A DNA stretch of 64,000 nucleotides from an uncultured Succinivibrio sp. (GTDB lineage: Bacteria; Pseudomonadota; Gammaproteobacteria; Enterobacterales; Succinivibrionaceae), in the NCBI GenBank assembly GCA_902785325.1, contig CACZXZ010000009.1, forward strand, positions 55,132 through 119,131, in the 5' to 3' direction. Made by a program: the position numbers and the translations under genes. Under the pieces are notes generated by a model. It was given only the letters and a program-made list of their open reading frames with translations. It did not search any database and had not been told where the DNA came from. This document shows, in pieces, positions 38,357-47,626 of the stretch; position 1 is the stretch's first letter; each line of letters begins with the position of its first letter.

Positions 38357-38904
38357 GAAGTTGTGTCGATAAAATTACCATATACTGATCTTTGGGCACA
38401 ACTACCATACTTTGAAGCTATGGTTTTTGATTTGTAACCATTGCCCTTTTCTCTTTTTTGATCAGCATCTAAAGAATAATCAACACCACTTTTACCAAAA
38501 GCCCCTGACAGAGTAGCTCTTATCTCGTCAATACTTGCAACTTTTGAGGACAAGCTTTTTGACGATAAACTAGAACTTGCCCCACTAGCACCACCTTGCT
38601 CTTTTGTTTTCTCAGCTTTTGCTTCAGTAGTTTTTTCTTCTTTTTTATTCTTTATAGTTCCCTTTTGGGACAAATTCTTTTCCTGACTTACTTTTAAAAT
38701 TGAGTCAGTTTGAATAAAAAGATTACTGCTAGTTGGAACGTTAGCTGCAGTGTTTTGTGCTGCACCTTGGTTTTGAGAGGAAGCTGCGTTTTGATTGAGT
38801 TGAGGTATAGTTTCACGAGCCATACTATCTCTGCGGGCTTCTGCAGCTCCTTGCGGAAGTCCGATATTGACAACATTTGAGATAGTACTGTTTACAATAT
38901 CCAT
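38353..38904 (-). CDS. Uncharacterised low-complexity protein
   Basis: A 183-residue protein I do not recognise. The N-terminal 40 residues include the compact segment PQGAAEARRDSMARETIPQL, which looks like a conserved motif. Residues 40-125 are rich in N, Q, S, K and E and probably disordered. The tail has YGSCAQRSVYGNFIDTTS. There is no signal peptide or membrane segment. The ATG at 38904 is preferred over TTG at 38916; no ribosome-binding site is evident. It converges on greB with a 4-base overlap of stops. Codon use resembles its neighbours, which supports a real gene. Confidence 0.6.
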   Translation of the reverse strand: MDIVNSTISNVVNIGLPQGAAEARRDSMARETIPQLNQNAASSQNQGAAQNTAANVPTSSNLFIQTDSILKVSQEKNLSQKGTIKNKKEEKTTEAKAEKTKEQGGASGASSSLSSKSLSSKVASIDEIRATLSGAFGKSGVDYSLDADQKREKGNGYKSKTIASKYGSCAQRSVYGNFIDTTS

Positions 38905-39001
38905 AGAAAGTATCAAATTTTAGTTAAACTACACCCTTACTTACTTTATCGGAAATTTTAAAGTGAAACTTTAAAATTAAATTTCGTTAATAATCAATAG
39001 G

Positions 39002-39793
39002 TTAAATAAAAAAGAATAAATTTATAATTTTTTTTAGCTCATCAGGCTCGGTATAAAATGGCATATGACCAGAGTTTTGAAGTACTGCGCACAGATGATA
39101 TGGAGGGTTGATAATTTTATTTGCTAGAATGGATTTAACTAAGTGATCTTTTTGCCCGAAGATATGCAAACAAGGGATTTTAATGGAATTAAAAGCTTCT
39201 CTATGGTCAGAATAAGACATTTTATATATTCCATTTTGTAATACTTCAGTATCAATCTCACCCATCTTATCGTAGGCTTCTATAAGTTCGCATCCTTGCT
39301 CTTTAGTAAGTAATCCTGATTTAGTTTGCATTTTAAAGAACAATTTAATAGAACGATTATTTCTTTGTCCATCAAATAATCTTTGTGCTTTGACTACATA
39401 TTTATAATCAATACCAGGCCAATTAGGATCACAAGGAAATTTTGGGGTGCCACAGATGGATACAAACTTTGAAATCTTATGATCTTTATCATTAGCTATC
39501 GCTCTTATTGCTACTAAGGTACTTAAAGACCAGGACATTAGATAGCAATTATTAGGAATAGTATTGAGCAATAAATTTGCACTTTGTCTTGTAGAAATAC
39601 TAAATTTACTAAGAGCTTTTGATTTACCATAACCTGGCATATCTACAAGCATTATCTTAAAGTCTGGAAATAAGTTTGCCAAAGGCTTTAGAAAGTGATG
39701 ATCACAAGCCCATCCAGGAGTAATAACCAAGGGAATACCATTAGGATTGCCAAGATAGGTAACACCTAATTTTAGATCAACAGTTGAGTTCAT
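39002..39793 (-). CDS. bioH: BioH-like alpha/beta hydrolase
   Basis: A 263-residue alpha/beta hydrolase. VITPGWACDHHFLKPLANLF near residue 24 has the oxyanion strand. MLVDMPGYGKSKAL is near 48, and SWSLSTLVAIRAIA near 84 holds the nucleophile serine. VSICGTPKFPCDPNWPGID resembles the BioH lid entry with its WPGI. HIFGQKDHLV carries the acid and NSGHMPFYTEPDEL the histidine. BioH frees pimeloyl-ACP from its methyl ester for biotin. The nucleophile elbow has serines where GxSxG glycines are usual. It follows ribB by 49 bases. Confidence 0.72.
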   Translation of the reverse strand: MNSTVDLKLGVTYLGNPNGIPLVITPGWACDHHFLKPLANLFPDFKIMLVDMPGYGKSKALSKFSISTRQSANLLLNTIPNNCYLMSWSLSTLVAIRAIANDKDHKISKFVSICGTPKFPCDPNWPGIDYKYVVKAQRLFDGQRNNRSIKLFFKMQTKSGLLTKEQGCELIEAYDKMGEIDTEVLQNGIYKMSYSDHREAFNSIKIPCLHIFGQKDHLVKSILANKIINPPYHLCAVLQNSGHMPFYTEPDELKKIINLFFFI

Positions 39794-39842
39794 AACGGTA
39801 TTTAATAGAAGGCGCTACATAAAGCAGCGCCATTTTGAAGAA

Positions 39843-40493
39843 TTAAACGCCTTTAGCTTTTCTATAAGCAATTAAATCTTCGATTGAAAGGCAGGTTAGA
39901 TCGTGCAGCATAGCAAATTGAGTTACGCGAGGTAATTTTGCCATTAGGCCATCAGGAGCACATAGCTCACATAGGATACCAGCTGGTTGTAGTCCTGCTA
40001 GTCTTGCTAGATCTACAGAAGCTTCAGTATGACCATCACGCTCTAAAACGCCACCGTCTTTTGCAACTAGAGGAAACATATGACCTGGAGATGCTAGATC
40101 TGAAGGTTTGCCATTTGGATTGATAACAGCTTTAATTGCTTTAACTCTATCAGGAGCGCTTACACCGGTAGTAACACCGTGAGCTGCATCAATTGAAATG
40201 GTAAATGCAGTTCCATAAACAGATGTGTTATGCTCAACCATCATAGGAAGTTGCATCTTTTGAGCTTGTTCTTTGGAAATGCATACGCATACGATACCGG
40301 AACACTCACGGATCATGAAAGCCATTTGCTCATCAGTTACAGTTTCTGCTGCGTAAATCAAATCGCCTTCATTTTCACGGTTTTCATTGTCTACAACTAA
40401 AACACCGCGACCTTTTTTTAGAGCCTCGATTGCAGCTTCTACACGGTCAATTGATGTATCGCCAAATGGTTCTAATAAGTTTTTAAAGCTCAT
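39843..40493 (-). CDS. ribB: 3,4-dihydroxy-2-butanone-4-phosphate synthase
   Basis: RibB converts ribulose 5-phosphate to the four-carbon precursor of riboflavin. The 216-residue product has [20 protein letters not shown] near residue 30 with the acidic metal loop, TTGVSAPDR near 108, and [10 protein letters not shown] and [16 protein letters not shown] near 140-160. It is the free-standing type without a GTP cyclohydrolase II domain. The 17-base gap to pdxJ leaves no room for an FMN riboswitch. Confidence 0.96.
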   Translation of the reverse strand: MSFKNLLEPFGDTSIDRVEAAIEALKKGRGVLVVDNENRENEGDLIYAAETVTDEQMAFMIRECSGIVCVCISKEQAQKMQLPMMVEHNTSVYGTAFTISIDAAHGVTTGVSAPDRVKAIKAVINPNGKPSDLASPGHMFPLVAKDGGVLERDGHTEASVDLARLAGLQPAGILCELCAPDGLMAKLPRVTQFAMLHDLTCLSIEDLIAYRKAKGV

Positions 40494-40510
40494 TGTTTCC
40501 TCTATATAAA

Positions 40511-41248
40511 TTAAGAATTATTTCTTGCATCGACCATAATTGCTTTAAGAGTTTTTACAGCTTCAGTAAGACCTGTAAAGATAGCTCTAGCAATAATGCT
40601 ATGGCCAATATTAAGCTCGTTCATTTGTGGAATTCTAGCTATTGCTGCAACGTTTTGGTAGTTCAAGCCATGACCTGAGTTTACACCAAGACCGATACTA
40701 TCAGCATAGGCTGCCATAGAAGTTAGAATTTGTAATTCCTTTTCTTGCTCTTGAGGATTGGTTGCATTAGCGTAACGACCTGTGTGGAATTCAACAAATG
40801 GTGCACCAACCTTTTTAGCGGCATCAATTTGTTCTTTTACAGGATCAATAAACAAAGAGCAAACAGTTCCTACTTTATCTAATTCATTAACAGCTTTTTC
40901 AATTTTAGCCATGTTAGAAATTACATCTAATCCGCCCTCAGTAGTAACTTCCTCTCTTCTTTCAGGAACGAAACAAGCTTTCTGAGGAGCAACTGCTTTA
41001 GCGATAGCTAAAATGTCATCAGTTACAGCCATCTCTAAGTTTAAGGAGGTCTTGACGGTTTCACGAATAATACGCACATCTCTATCAGTGATGTGGCGAC
41101 GATCCTCACGCAAATGAGTGGTAATACTATCTGCACCAGCTAATTCTGCAATAGCAGCAGCGGTAACAGGATCTGGATAATCAGTGCCACGTGCATTTCT
41201 TACAGTAGCAACATGATCGATGTTTACACCAAGATATATAGGCTTCAT
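40511..41248 (-). CDS. pdxJ: Pyridoxine 5'-phosphate synthase
   Basis: PdxJ closes the pyridine ring of vitamin B6 from deoxyxylulose 5-phosphate and aminoacetone phosphate. The 245-residue TIM barrel has [17 protein letters not shown] near residue 5, [14 protein letters not shown] near 38, [18 protein letters not shown] near 94 and GHGLNYQNV near 192. ATG 41248 is preferred over an in-frame TTG at 41281 because AAGGAA lies before it and the family starts there. It heads pdxJ-ribB-bioH. Confidence 0.96.
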   Translation of the reverse strand: MKPIYLGVNIDHVATVRNARGTDYPDPVTAAAIAELAGADSITTHLREDRRHITDRDVRIIRETVKTSLNLEMAVTDDILAIAKAVAPQKACFVPERREEVTTEGGLDVISNMAKIEKAVNELDKVGTVCSLFIDPVKEQIDAAKKVGAPFVEFHTGRYANATNPQEQEKELQILTSMAAYADSIGLGVNSGHGLNYQNVAAIARIPQMNELNIGHSIIARAIFTGLTEAVKTLKAIMVDARNNS

Positions 41249-41505
41249 AATTTCCTTACATTCCTTAACAACAATTAGCAATATTATAACTTGATCTAGT
41301 GCAAAAAAATTTAATTTTAAAATTGTTTTTCTTATTTTTATAATCGTGAGATTTTTGTCATAATTCTATTTTTTTATCATATTTCTTTGAGCTGTAAGTC
41401 ACAGCGATAATAATAAAAAACTTTATTTTCGACAAATTAACCTATTATCTAAAGGTCCTGATACTTTTCTGTCCTTTTCTTAAAGTGATCTTTATGAGGT
41501 AAAAA

Positions 41506-42441
41506 ATGACAAAAATCTTGAATTACGGATCATTGAATATCGATTATGTATACGATGTTCCTCATTTTGTAAAAGCTGGCGAAACTTTAATGTCTAAAAA
41601 AAGACAAATTTTTGCTGGAGGAAAAGGTCTTAATCAATCAGTAGCTTTAGCAAGAGCTGGTGGTAAGGTTTACCACTTTGGTGCTGTAGGTGAAAAAGAC
41701 TCAGAGATTTTAACCTCAGTGTTAAAAGAAGATCATATCAATTCAGACTTCTTATTAAAAAGAGCTGAAGCTAGCGGTCACACCATCATTCAAGTAGATG
41801 AGAGTGGACAAAACTGCATCCTTTTATATGGTGGTGCCAATCAATCTATTACAGTAGAGGAAATTGATAAGGTTTTAGCTAATTTTGAGGCTGGTGATTA
41901 CTTAGTACTTCAAAATGAAACTAATAACATTGAGTATGTTATCAATAAAGCTAAAGAAAAAGGTTTAGTAATCTGCTTTAATGTTTCCCCATTTAATGAT
42001 TCTATTAAGCAATTACCACTTAAAAAATGCGATTTTTTAATTGTAAATGAGATTGAAGGTGCAGCCTTAGTGAATATGGATGAAGCTACAGATCCTTATT
42101 GTTTACTAGAGGCTTTAGCTTTAGAGTTTCCTGATTCCTCCTTTGTATTGACCTTAGGCTCTAGAGGTTCAATTCTTAAATTAAAAGGTCAAGATTGCAT
42201 TAGTTGTAAGTCCTTTAAGGTAGAAGCTGTTGATACTACTGCAGCTGGTGATACTTATTTAGGATACTTAATTACTAATTTATCTAGTGGGATGAATCCT
42301 GCTTTAGCTATTAAGTGCGCAACAGCTGCTTCAGCTTTAGCTGTGCAAACTAAAGGCGCAACCCCATCAATTCCAAAAGCTAATGAAGTGTTAGACTTCA
42401 TAAAGAAATCTAAGGTTGATGTATTAGTAGAGCACTTGTAG
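41506..42441 (+). CDS. PfkB-family sugar kinase, ribokinase-like
   Basis: A 311-residue cytosolic kinase. It begins ILNYGSLNIDYVYDVP and has IFAGGKGLNQSVALARAGG near residue 36, the PfkB first signature. DTTAAGDTYLGYLI near 244 is the second signature, with the catalytic aspartate. Standing directly before rbsD, phosphorylation of ribose or a related pentose at O-5 is likely, but a ketose substrate cannot be excluded. GAGG precedes the ATG. The gene opens the sugar island and is 9 bases from rbsD. Confidence 0.8.
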   Translation: MTKILNYGSLNIDYVYDVPHFVKAGETLMSKKRQIFAGGKGLNQSVALARAGGKVYHFGAVGEKDSEILTSVLKEDHINSDFLLKRAEASGHTIIQVDESGQNCILLYGGANQSITVEEIDKVLANFEAGDYLVLQNETNNIEYVINKAKEKGLVICFNVSPFNDSIKQLPLKKCDFLIVNEIEGAALVNMDEATDPYCLLEALALEFPDSSFVLTLGSRGSILKLKGQDCISCKSFKVEAVDTTAAGDTYLGYLITNLSSGMNPALAIKCATAASALAVQTKGATPSIPKANEVLDFIKKSKVDVLVEHL

Positions 42442-42450
42442 GAGATTTTT

Positions 42451-42852
42451 ATGAAAAAGATTGGTTGTTTAAATTCAGAATTATCCTATGTCATCTCAAA
42501 ACTAGGCCACTTTGATACTTTAACTGTTGGAGATTGTGGCTTACCAATTCCTAAAGGTGTACAGCGCATTGATCTTGCTGTAACTTATGGTGTACCAAGT
42601 TTTGAGTCTGTATTTAAGGTTATTGATAGTGAAGCTAAGTTTCAAAAGGTAACTATCGCTAAAGAAACTAAAGAGCAGAACCCTGAGTTTTACAAGTTTA
42701 TTTGTGAATGGGCTAAAAAAGAACAGGTAACCGTAGTTGAAGTTCCTCATGAGGAACTTAAAAAACAGTCTCAATCTTCTGTGGCTGTGGTAAGAACAGG
42801 TGAGTGTAAGCCTTATAGTAATGTCATTTTAGAATCTAACGTATCTTTTTAA
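42451..42852 (+). CDS. rbsD: D-ribose pyranase
   Basis: RbsD speeds the interconversion of pyranose and furanose forms of ribose (and can act on related sugars). The 133-residue product has MKKIGCLNSELSYVISKLGH at the N-terminus with the catalytic histidine, DCGLPIPKGVQRIDLAVTYG near 30, and the C-terminal RTGECKPYSNVIL. Length and motifs match the family closely. Its presence argues that at least one substrate of this locus forms a pyranose. Confidence 0.92.
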   Translation: MKKIGCLNSELSYVISKLGHFDTLTVGDCGLPIPKGVQRIDLAVTYGVPSFESVFKVIDSEAKFQKVTIAKETKEQNPEFYKFICEWAKKEQVTVVEVPHEELKKQSQSSVAVVRTGECKPYSNVILESNVSF

Positions 42853-42855
42853 ATA

Positions 42856-44115
42856 ATGACTACAGCTAAAAGTAACGATAACAAGACTAAGACAAATTCA
42901 ATCATGAGTTTGCCTTTGTCTTATGTTTTAAGTTTGCTTTCCCAATTCTTTCCAATGCCAGTACATATCTTTAAAAGTGATAACCACTATTTAGAGAAAT
43001 TTAATATCGATAGTGATGACGATTTAAATGTACTAAAGACAGATTTTGCTTTAAGAGAAAAAGTACTCAAGCTTATAAGAAATCGTAAGGTTGGTTTAGT
43101 TACAGATGAGAAACCATTTGTGTTTGGTGGTGTCGTTTGTAATGACGATTTAACCTTAGTCATTGGACCTATTGTAATTGCTGATATCGATCAGAATTTA
43201 AGTAAGCTCTATGCACTCAAGCATAAAGCTAATAATGTCTCACCCTTAAGATGTGATGTCAGAAAACTTGCTGCTATTTTGTTGCTGTTTCACAGCGCTA
43301 TGACTAATGAGCACATTAGTATCAATGACTTTTTAGATGCTAACTTTTTAAGTCTAGAGGTTATTGAATCTACTAAAAAACAAATTGCAAATATCATTTC
43401 AAGGCAATCTTTAACTAATAAACCCCATAATCCAAGTGTATTTGAGGATAGTATTCGTCTTGCGATAAAAAATGGTGACGAGGAGACATTAAAAAAGAGC
43501 TTGAATTCAATGTATGCAAGCATGAGAGGTACGTTATCTAGGAATGAATTAAGATCTGCTAAAAACTTAGCTATCGTAGATATAACAATTGCCACCCGTG
43601 CTGCTATTGATGCAGGCTTAAGTGCTGAAGAACTTTATGTTATTTCTGATGCTTTTATTATGGAAGTTGAAGAATGTAAGTTTCCTTCAGATGCGCAAGC
43701 CTTAGCAAGAGCCTGTGCTTTAAGATGTACTCAATTAGTCGCAAGACATAAAACTCAAATGCTAAAGTCAAATACCAATTCTTTAGTAGTTGCTCGTGCC
43801 TGTGAATATATTGAAAGACATGTCTATGATAAGTTTAACGTGCAGAAACTGTGCGAAAAATTAAAAGTAAGCTCAAGTTACTTGTCTAAATTATTTAAAG
43901 ATGAAAAGAAAATAACCTTAGGCGAATATTATCGTAACCGAAAAATAGAAGTAGCTAAGATCCTTTTAACTACTACTTCAAAGGATTTATCAGAAATCTC
44001 AAGTCTCTTAAACTTCAATTCCCAAAGCCATTTTGGACGTATTTTTATGCAAGTGGTTGGGACTACTCCATCAAAGTATAGAAACAAAAATGCCTTTAAA
44101 GATCCGATATTGTAA
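42856..44115 (+). CDS. AraC-family transcriptional regulator of the sugar island
   Basis: A 419-residue regulator. The C-terminal 100 residues form the double helix-turn-helix: VVARACEYIERHVYDKFNVQ, then LKVSSSYLSKLFKDE, and the second reader SSLLNFNSQSHFGRIFMQVV ending in TPSKYR. The N-terminal 300 residues are not an obvious cupin; they resemble the long sensory regions of YesN-type AraC proteins. It starts 3 bases after rbsD and precedes the transport genes, so local control of the downstream operon is the simplest reading. Confidence 0.85.
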   Translation: MTTAKSNDNKTKTNSIMSLPLSYVLSLLSQFFPMPVHIFKSDNHYLEKFNIDSDDDLNVLKTDFALREKVLKLIRNRKVGLVTDEKPFVFGGVVCNDDLTLVIGPIVIADIDQNLSKLYALKHKANNVSPLRCDVRKLAAILLLFHSAMTNEHISINDFLDANFLSLEVIESTKKQIANIISRQSLTNKPHNPSVFEDSIRLAIKNGDEETLKKSLNSMYASMRGTLSRNELRSAKNLAIVDITIATRAAIDAGLSAEELYVISDAFIMEVEECKFPSDAQALARACALRCTQLVARHKTQMLKSNTNSLVVARACEYIERHVYDKFNVQKLCEKLKVSSSYLSKLFKDEKKITLGEYYRNRKIEVAKILLTTTSKDLSEISSLLNFNSQSHFGRIFMQVVGTTPSKYRNKNAFKDPIL

Positions 44116-44172
44116 CGATTGCATATTTGGATAATCTATTGAGCAATTAAATAATTTTCGTTCAAAATATTG

Positions 44173-44190
44173 TTGCGATCCTCAACGCAA
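44173..44190. promoter_or_regulatory. Inverted repeat upstream of the binding-protein gene (candidate operator)
   Basis: TTGCG and CGCAA are separated by 8 bases in the 219-base spacer between the AraC gene and the binding-protein gene. The spacing suits a dimeric repressor or activator, but the half-sites are short. Confidence 0.3.
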
Positions 44191-44343
44191 AAATTAGTTA
44201 TCTTAAAATAGAATTATGAAAAAATAAGGATTTTTGTGCAAATTTTAGAAGTTGATGTCTTCTATAATCAATTTTGTAAACGGTATTGATGTATTAATTA
44301 CTGTTATACAAAACAACAAACATAGAATATAGGAGTGTATCCG

Positions 44344-45309
44344 ATGAAGTTATCTAAGATTTGTTCAACCTTTGCTGTAGTTTTAGCAGCTTCTACTTTT
44401 AGTTATTCTGCACAAGCTGCTGACGCAAAAGTTTTAACTGGTGGTGGTTCTAATATTATGTACATTATTACCCCATCTCACTCTAATCCATTCTTCAAGA
44501 CTGAAGCTGAAGTTGCAGCTAAAACTGCAAAAGAGCTCGGCTACCAAGTAAAGATGGTTTCTCATGATGATAGTCCTGTAAAACAATCAGAGTTATTTGA
44601 AACTGCAATTTCTGATAAGGCTGCTGCAATTATTTGTGATAACGCAGGTGCTGATGCAACCGTATCTGCAGTAAAACGTGCATACGAAAACAACATTCCT
44701 ACATTCTTAATAGACCGTGAGATTAACGAGCAAGGTATTGCTATCTCTCAGATTGTTGCTAATAACTATCAAGGTGCAAAGGGCGCAGCTGAAGTATTCG
44801 TAGAAGCAATGGAAGAAGAAGGCGAGTATGCTGAGTTATTCGGTATTGACTCTGATACTAATGCTAAGACTCGTTCTACAGCATTCCATGAGGTTATTGA
44901 TCAATATCCAGATATGAAGTTAGTAGCTGTACAAACTGCAAACTGGGATCAGAACTTAGCTTATCAAAAGATGGAGACTATTTTACAGTCTTATCCAAAT
45001 CTAAAAGGTGTAATCTCTGGTAACGACAACATGGCTGTAGGTGCAGCTGCTGCTATCAAAGCTGCAGGTAAGACCTTAAAGATCATTGGTGTTGACGGCT
45101 CAAACGATGCTAGAGATGAAATCTTAGCTGGTAACATTACTGCAACTGCAATGCAACCTGCAGCTTTAATTGCGGAGACTGCAGTTCGTCAAGCAGATCA
45201 ATATCTAAAGACTGGCTCTACTGGTAAACCTGAAAAGCAGTTAATCGACTGCGAAATCATCACTGTTGATAATGCTAAGAAGTTAAATAACTTCGCACTA
45301 TCAGAATAG
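44344..45309 (+). CDS. Periplasmic pentose-binding protein, RbsB type
   Basis: A 321-residue exported binding protein. The signal peptide runs MKLSKICSTFAVVLAASTFS to about YSAQA (residue 25). The mature part has IMYIITPSHSNPFFKTEAEV, DNAGADATVSAVKRAYENNIP and ISGNDNMAVGAAAAIKAAG, all hallmarks of the RbsB family. It would capture a pentose such as D-ribose or D-apiose; the ligand cannot be read from sequence alone. ATG 44344 is chosen because AGGAG precedes it and it begins the signal peptide. A hairpin after the gene probably protects its message and lowers downstream transcription. Confidence 0.9.
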   Translation: MKLSKICSTFAVVLAASTFSYSAQAADAKVLTGGGSNIMYIITPSHSNPFFKTEAEVAAKTAKELGYQVKMVSHDDSPVKQSELFETAISDKAAAIICDNAGADATVSAVKRAYENNIPTFLIDREINEQGIAISQIVANNYQGAKGAAEVFVEAMEEEGEYAELFGIDSDTNAKTRSTAFHEVIDQYPDMKLVAVQTANWDQNLAYQKMETILQSYPNLKGVISGNDNMAVGAAAAIKAAGKTLKIIGVDGSNDARDEILAGNITATAMQPAALIAETAVRQADQYLKTGSTGKPEKQLIDCEIITVDNAKKLNNFALSE

Positions 45310-45318
45310 TCTAAAACT

Positions 45319-45342
45319 ACACCACAGCAAAAGCTGTGGTGT
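45319..45342 (+). terminator. Hairpin after the binding-protein gene (attenuator)
   Basis: ACACCACAGC (45319-45328), loop AAAA, GCTGTGGTGT (45333-45342), then TTCC. It has only a short T-tract, so partial termination and 3'-end protection are likely, giving more binding protein than ABC subunits. Confidence 0.7.
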
Positions 45343-45415
45343 TTCCTAACCTATTGATTTTTAAAAAGTGCCTGTAAAGGTAGGGATATTTTCAACCTAA
45401 AAAAGGAGAAATAGT

Positions 45416-46057
45416 ATGACTAAAGGTCGTATTGTTACAGCCGTAATAGCAGCCTTAGTTTTGGTTTATGCTGGTTTTACAGCAACAATTGTAAAAGAAG
45501 GTCAGGAGGCAACTCTAACTGGTGAGGTTGCATTTGATCCTACTACTGAGGCAACTAATTTCTGGAAAGAAAAGTCAAAAGCATATTTTGATGAAAATGC
45601 TGTGGATTTGACAACCTTAATTGAAGAATCACAAGGTGATTTTGCTTCAGTTGCAAGCAAGTATGGTCACTATTCTATGGGTGATAAAGGCGAGTTATCT
45701 TTTATTGTTAAAGGTACCGCTACAGTAAAAACTATTAAAACAAAGCTTAGAGCAGGTTATCTTGGTGTGAGTGTTGATGGTATTCCTGATGATTACCAAT
45801 TAAGAATTCAAGTAGGTCCAGTATTTAAAGGATCAGCCGTTCGTGACTCTATTAGCTTAATTTCATACAAAGATTACAAGAATCAAATTGAATGGGCTCA
45901 AGTATCAGTAGCTTTCCATGATCTAATTTTAAAAGAAATTTTATCCCCAATCGATCTTAATGCTACAGAAGGTAAGCAACTAGACTTTATTGGCTGTTTT
46001 ACTGTTGCAAGAAAAGGTTTAATTCAAATTACTCCTGTTAAGTTAGAACTAAAGTAG
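45416..46057 (+). CDS. DUF2291 family protein of sugar ABC operons
   Basis: A 213-residue protein with an N-terminal hydrophobic segment (residues 6-24) followed by a soluble, probably periplasmic domain. Segments such as YGHYSMGDKGELSFIVKGTA and LRIQVGPVFKGSAVRDSI match my recollection of DUF2291. Proteins of this family sit beside RbsABC-like transporters in proteobacterial pentose and polyol loci; their function is unknown. A strong AAAGGAG site precedes ATG. It lies 7 bases before the ATPase gene. Confidence 0.75.
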   Translation: MTKGRIVTAVIAALVLVYAGFTATIVKEGQEATLTGEVAFDPTTEATNFWKEKSKAYFDENAVDLTTLIEESQGDFASVASKYGHYSMGDKGELSFIVKGTATVKTIKTKLRAGYLGVSVDGIPDDYQLRIQVGPVFKGSAVRDSISLISYKDYKNQIEWAQVSVAFHDLILKEILSPIDLNATEGKQLDFIGCFTVARKGLIQITPVKLELK

Positions 46058-46064
46058 GTGAATT

Positions 46065-47600
46065 ATGAGCACAAATGATGAAATCTACTTGCATGCTGAG
46101 AAAATCGACAAGATTTATCCTGGCACCAAAGCGCTAGACCAAGTTTCTTTTGATATTAAGCGTGGCAAAGTAAATGTTTTAATTGGTGAGAATGGTGCTG
46201 GCAAGTCTACTTTGATGAGAATTATTGCTGGTATCGAAAAGCAATCTGCTGGAAAACTATACCTTCAAGGTAGAGAAGTTGAGTTTAACTCTACTGTAGA
46301 TGCTCGCAAAGAAGGCATCGCTATTATTCACCAGGAGTTATGTTTGTTCCCAAACATGACAGTATTCCAGAATTTATTCATGTCCTCAGAGCGTACCAAA
46401 GGTGGCTTTTTAGACGATGCTGAGCACAGAAAGCTTGCAAAGCAAGTATTAGCAAGACTTAACTACCCAATTGATCCAGATACTATGGTTGGTGACTTGC
46501 GCGTAGGTCAGCAACAGATGATCGAAATTGCAAGAAATCTTTTGATCCCTAATCTTAAGATTTTAATCATGGATGAGCCTACTTCATCTCTATCAGAGCA
46601 AGAGGTAGAAGTGCTATTTAACATTATGCGTGAGCTTACTGCTTCAGGCATATCCATTGTATATATTTCTCATCGTCTTGAGGAGTTGATGAGAATTGGT
46701 GACTTCGTGACTATTTTCCGTGATGGTCGTTTAGTTGCAGAAGCTGCTGTAAAAGATATTGATGTACCTTGGATTGTTAAACAAATGGTAGGTGAAGGTA
46801 AATCATATCCTAAACGTGAAGTAGCTGTTGACTGGGAGAAGACAGATAAGATTTTAGAAGTTAAAGATTTAACCTTACCAAAGAGTGGTGGTGGTTATCT
46901 TTTAAATAAGGTTTCCTTCTCCTTACATAAAGGCGAAATCTTAGGTATTTACGGTCTATTAGGTGCAGGTAGAACTGAAATCTTTGAATGCATCATGGGT
47001 ATGAGACCTAATCATACTGGTGAGATTACCTTAAATGGTCAAAAGATTGAGGTAGGCTCGGTTTCAGATCAGATTGATAAAGGTTTTGCATGGTTACCAG
47101 AAGACAGACAACGTGATGGTTTAATCCAAACCATGAGCATCGATAAGAATATTGCCTTATCTAACATCGGCAAATATGTAAACAAATTCGGTCTTATCGA
47201 CAATAAGAAAGAAGATCAAGCTGTAAAAGGCATGATTGATGAAGTGCATATTAAAGTTGCAGATAAGGAATTACCAATTTTATCTTTATCAGGTGGTAAT
47301 CAACAAAAGGTTGTATTTGCTAAAGGCGCCTTAACAGGACCTCAAATTATGCTTTTAGATGAACCATCTCGTGGTATTGATATTGGTGCTAAGACTGAGA
47401 TTTTCAAGCTTATCTATCAATATGCTAAAAAGGGCGTTTCTCTGTTGGTTGTTTCCTCAGAATTAGAAGAAATTATTGCTATTGCAGACAGAATTATCGT
47501 GCTTTCAAATGGTCAAAAAACCGCAGAATTAACCGGTGATGACATCACTCAAGATAACTTAGTAAAGGCTTCCTATATGGGCCACCACAAAGCAGACTAG
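46065..47600 (+). CDS. Sugar ABC transporter ATP-binding protein, RbsA type
   Basis: A 511-residue double ATPase. The first half has Walker A GENGAGKSTLMRI near residue 37, LRVGQQQMIEIARNL and Walker B ILIMDEPTSSLS near 163. The second half has GIYGLLGAGRTEIFE near 290 and LSGGNQQKVVFAKGAL near 405, followed by MLLDEPSRGIDIGAKTEI. The second P-loop is the degenerate kind normal in RbsA/MglA. It energises the permease encoded next. Confidence 0.93.
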   Translation: MSTNDEIYLHAEKIDKIYPGTKALDQVSFDIKRGKVNVLIGENGAGKSTLMRIIAGIEKQSAGKLYLQGREVEFNSTVDARKEGIAIIHQELCLFPNMTVFQNLFMSSERTKGGFLDDAEHRKLAKQVLARLNYPIDPDTMVGDLRVGQQQMIEIARNLLIPNLKILIMDEPTSSLSEQEVEVLFNIMRELTASGISIVYISHRLEELMRIGDFVTIFRDGRLVAEAAVKDIDVPWIVKQMVGEGKSYPKREVAVDWEKTDKILEVKDLTLPKSGGGYLLNKVSFSLHKGEILGIYGLLGAGRTEIFECIMGMRPNHTGEITLNGQKIEVGSVSDQIDKGFAWLPEDRQRDGLIQTMSIDKNIALSNIGKYVNKFGLIDNKKEDQAVKGMIDEVHIKVADKELPILSLSGGNQQKVVFAKGALTGPQIMLLDEPSRGIDIGAKTEIFKLIYQYAKKGVSLLVVSSELEEIIAIADRIIVLSNGQKTAELTGDDITQDNLVKASYMGHHKAD

Positions 47601-47626
47601 CTAAAGGATTTTTGGAGATATTAGTT

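Noticed and set aside
40494-40510. FMN riboswitch ahead of ribB
   Set aside because: Only 17 bases separate pdxJ from ribB, too short for any riboswitch, and nothing like one lies upstream of pdxJ.
41282-41505. CRP site upstream of the ribokinase-like gene
   Set aside because: GTGA...TCA half-sites are present near 41347-41361 but with the wrong spacing and poor outer bases, so no call was made.
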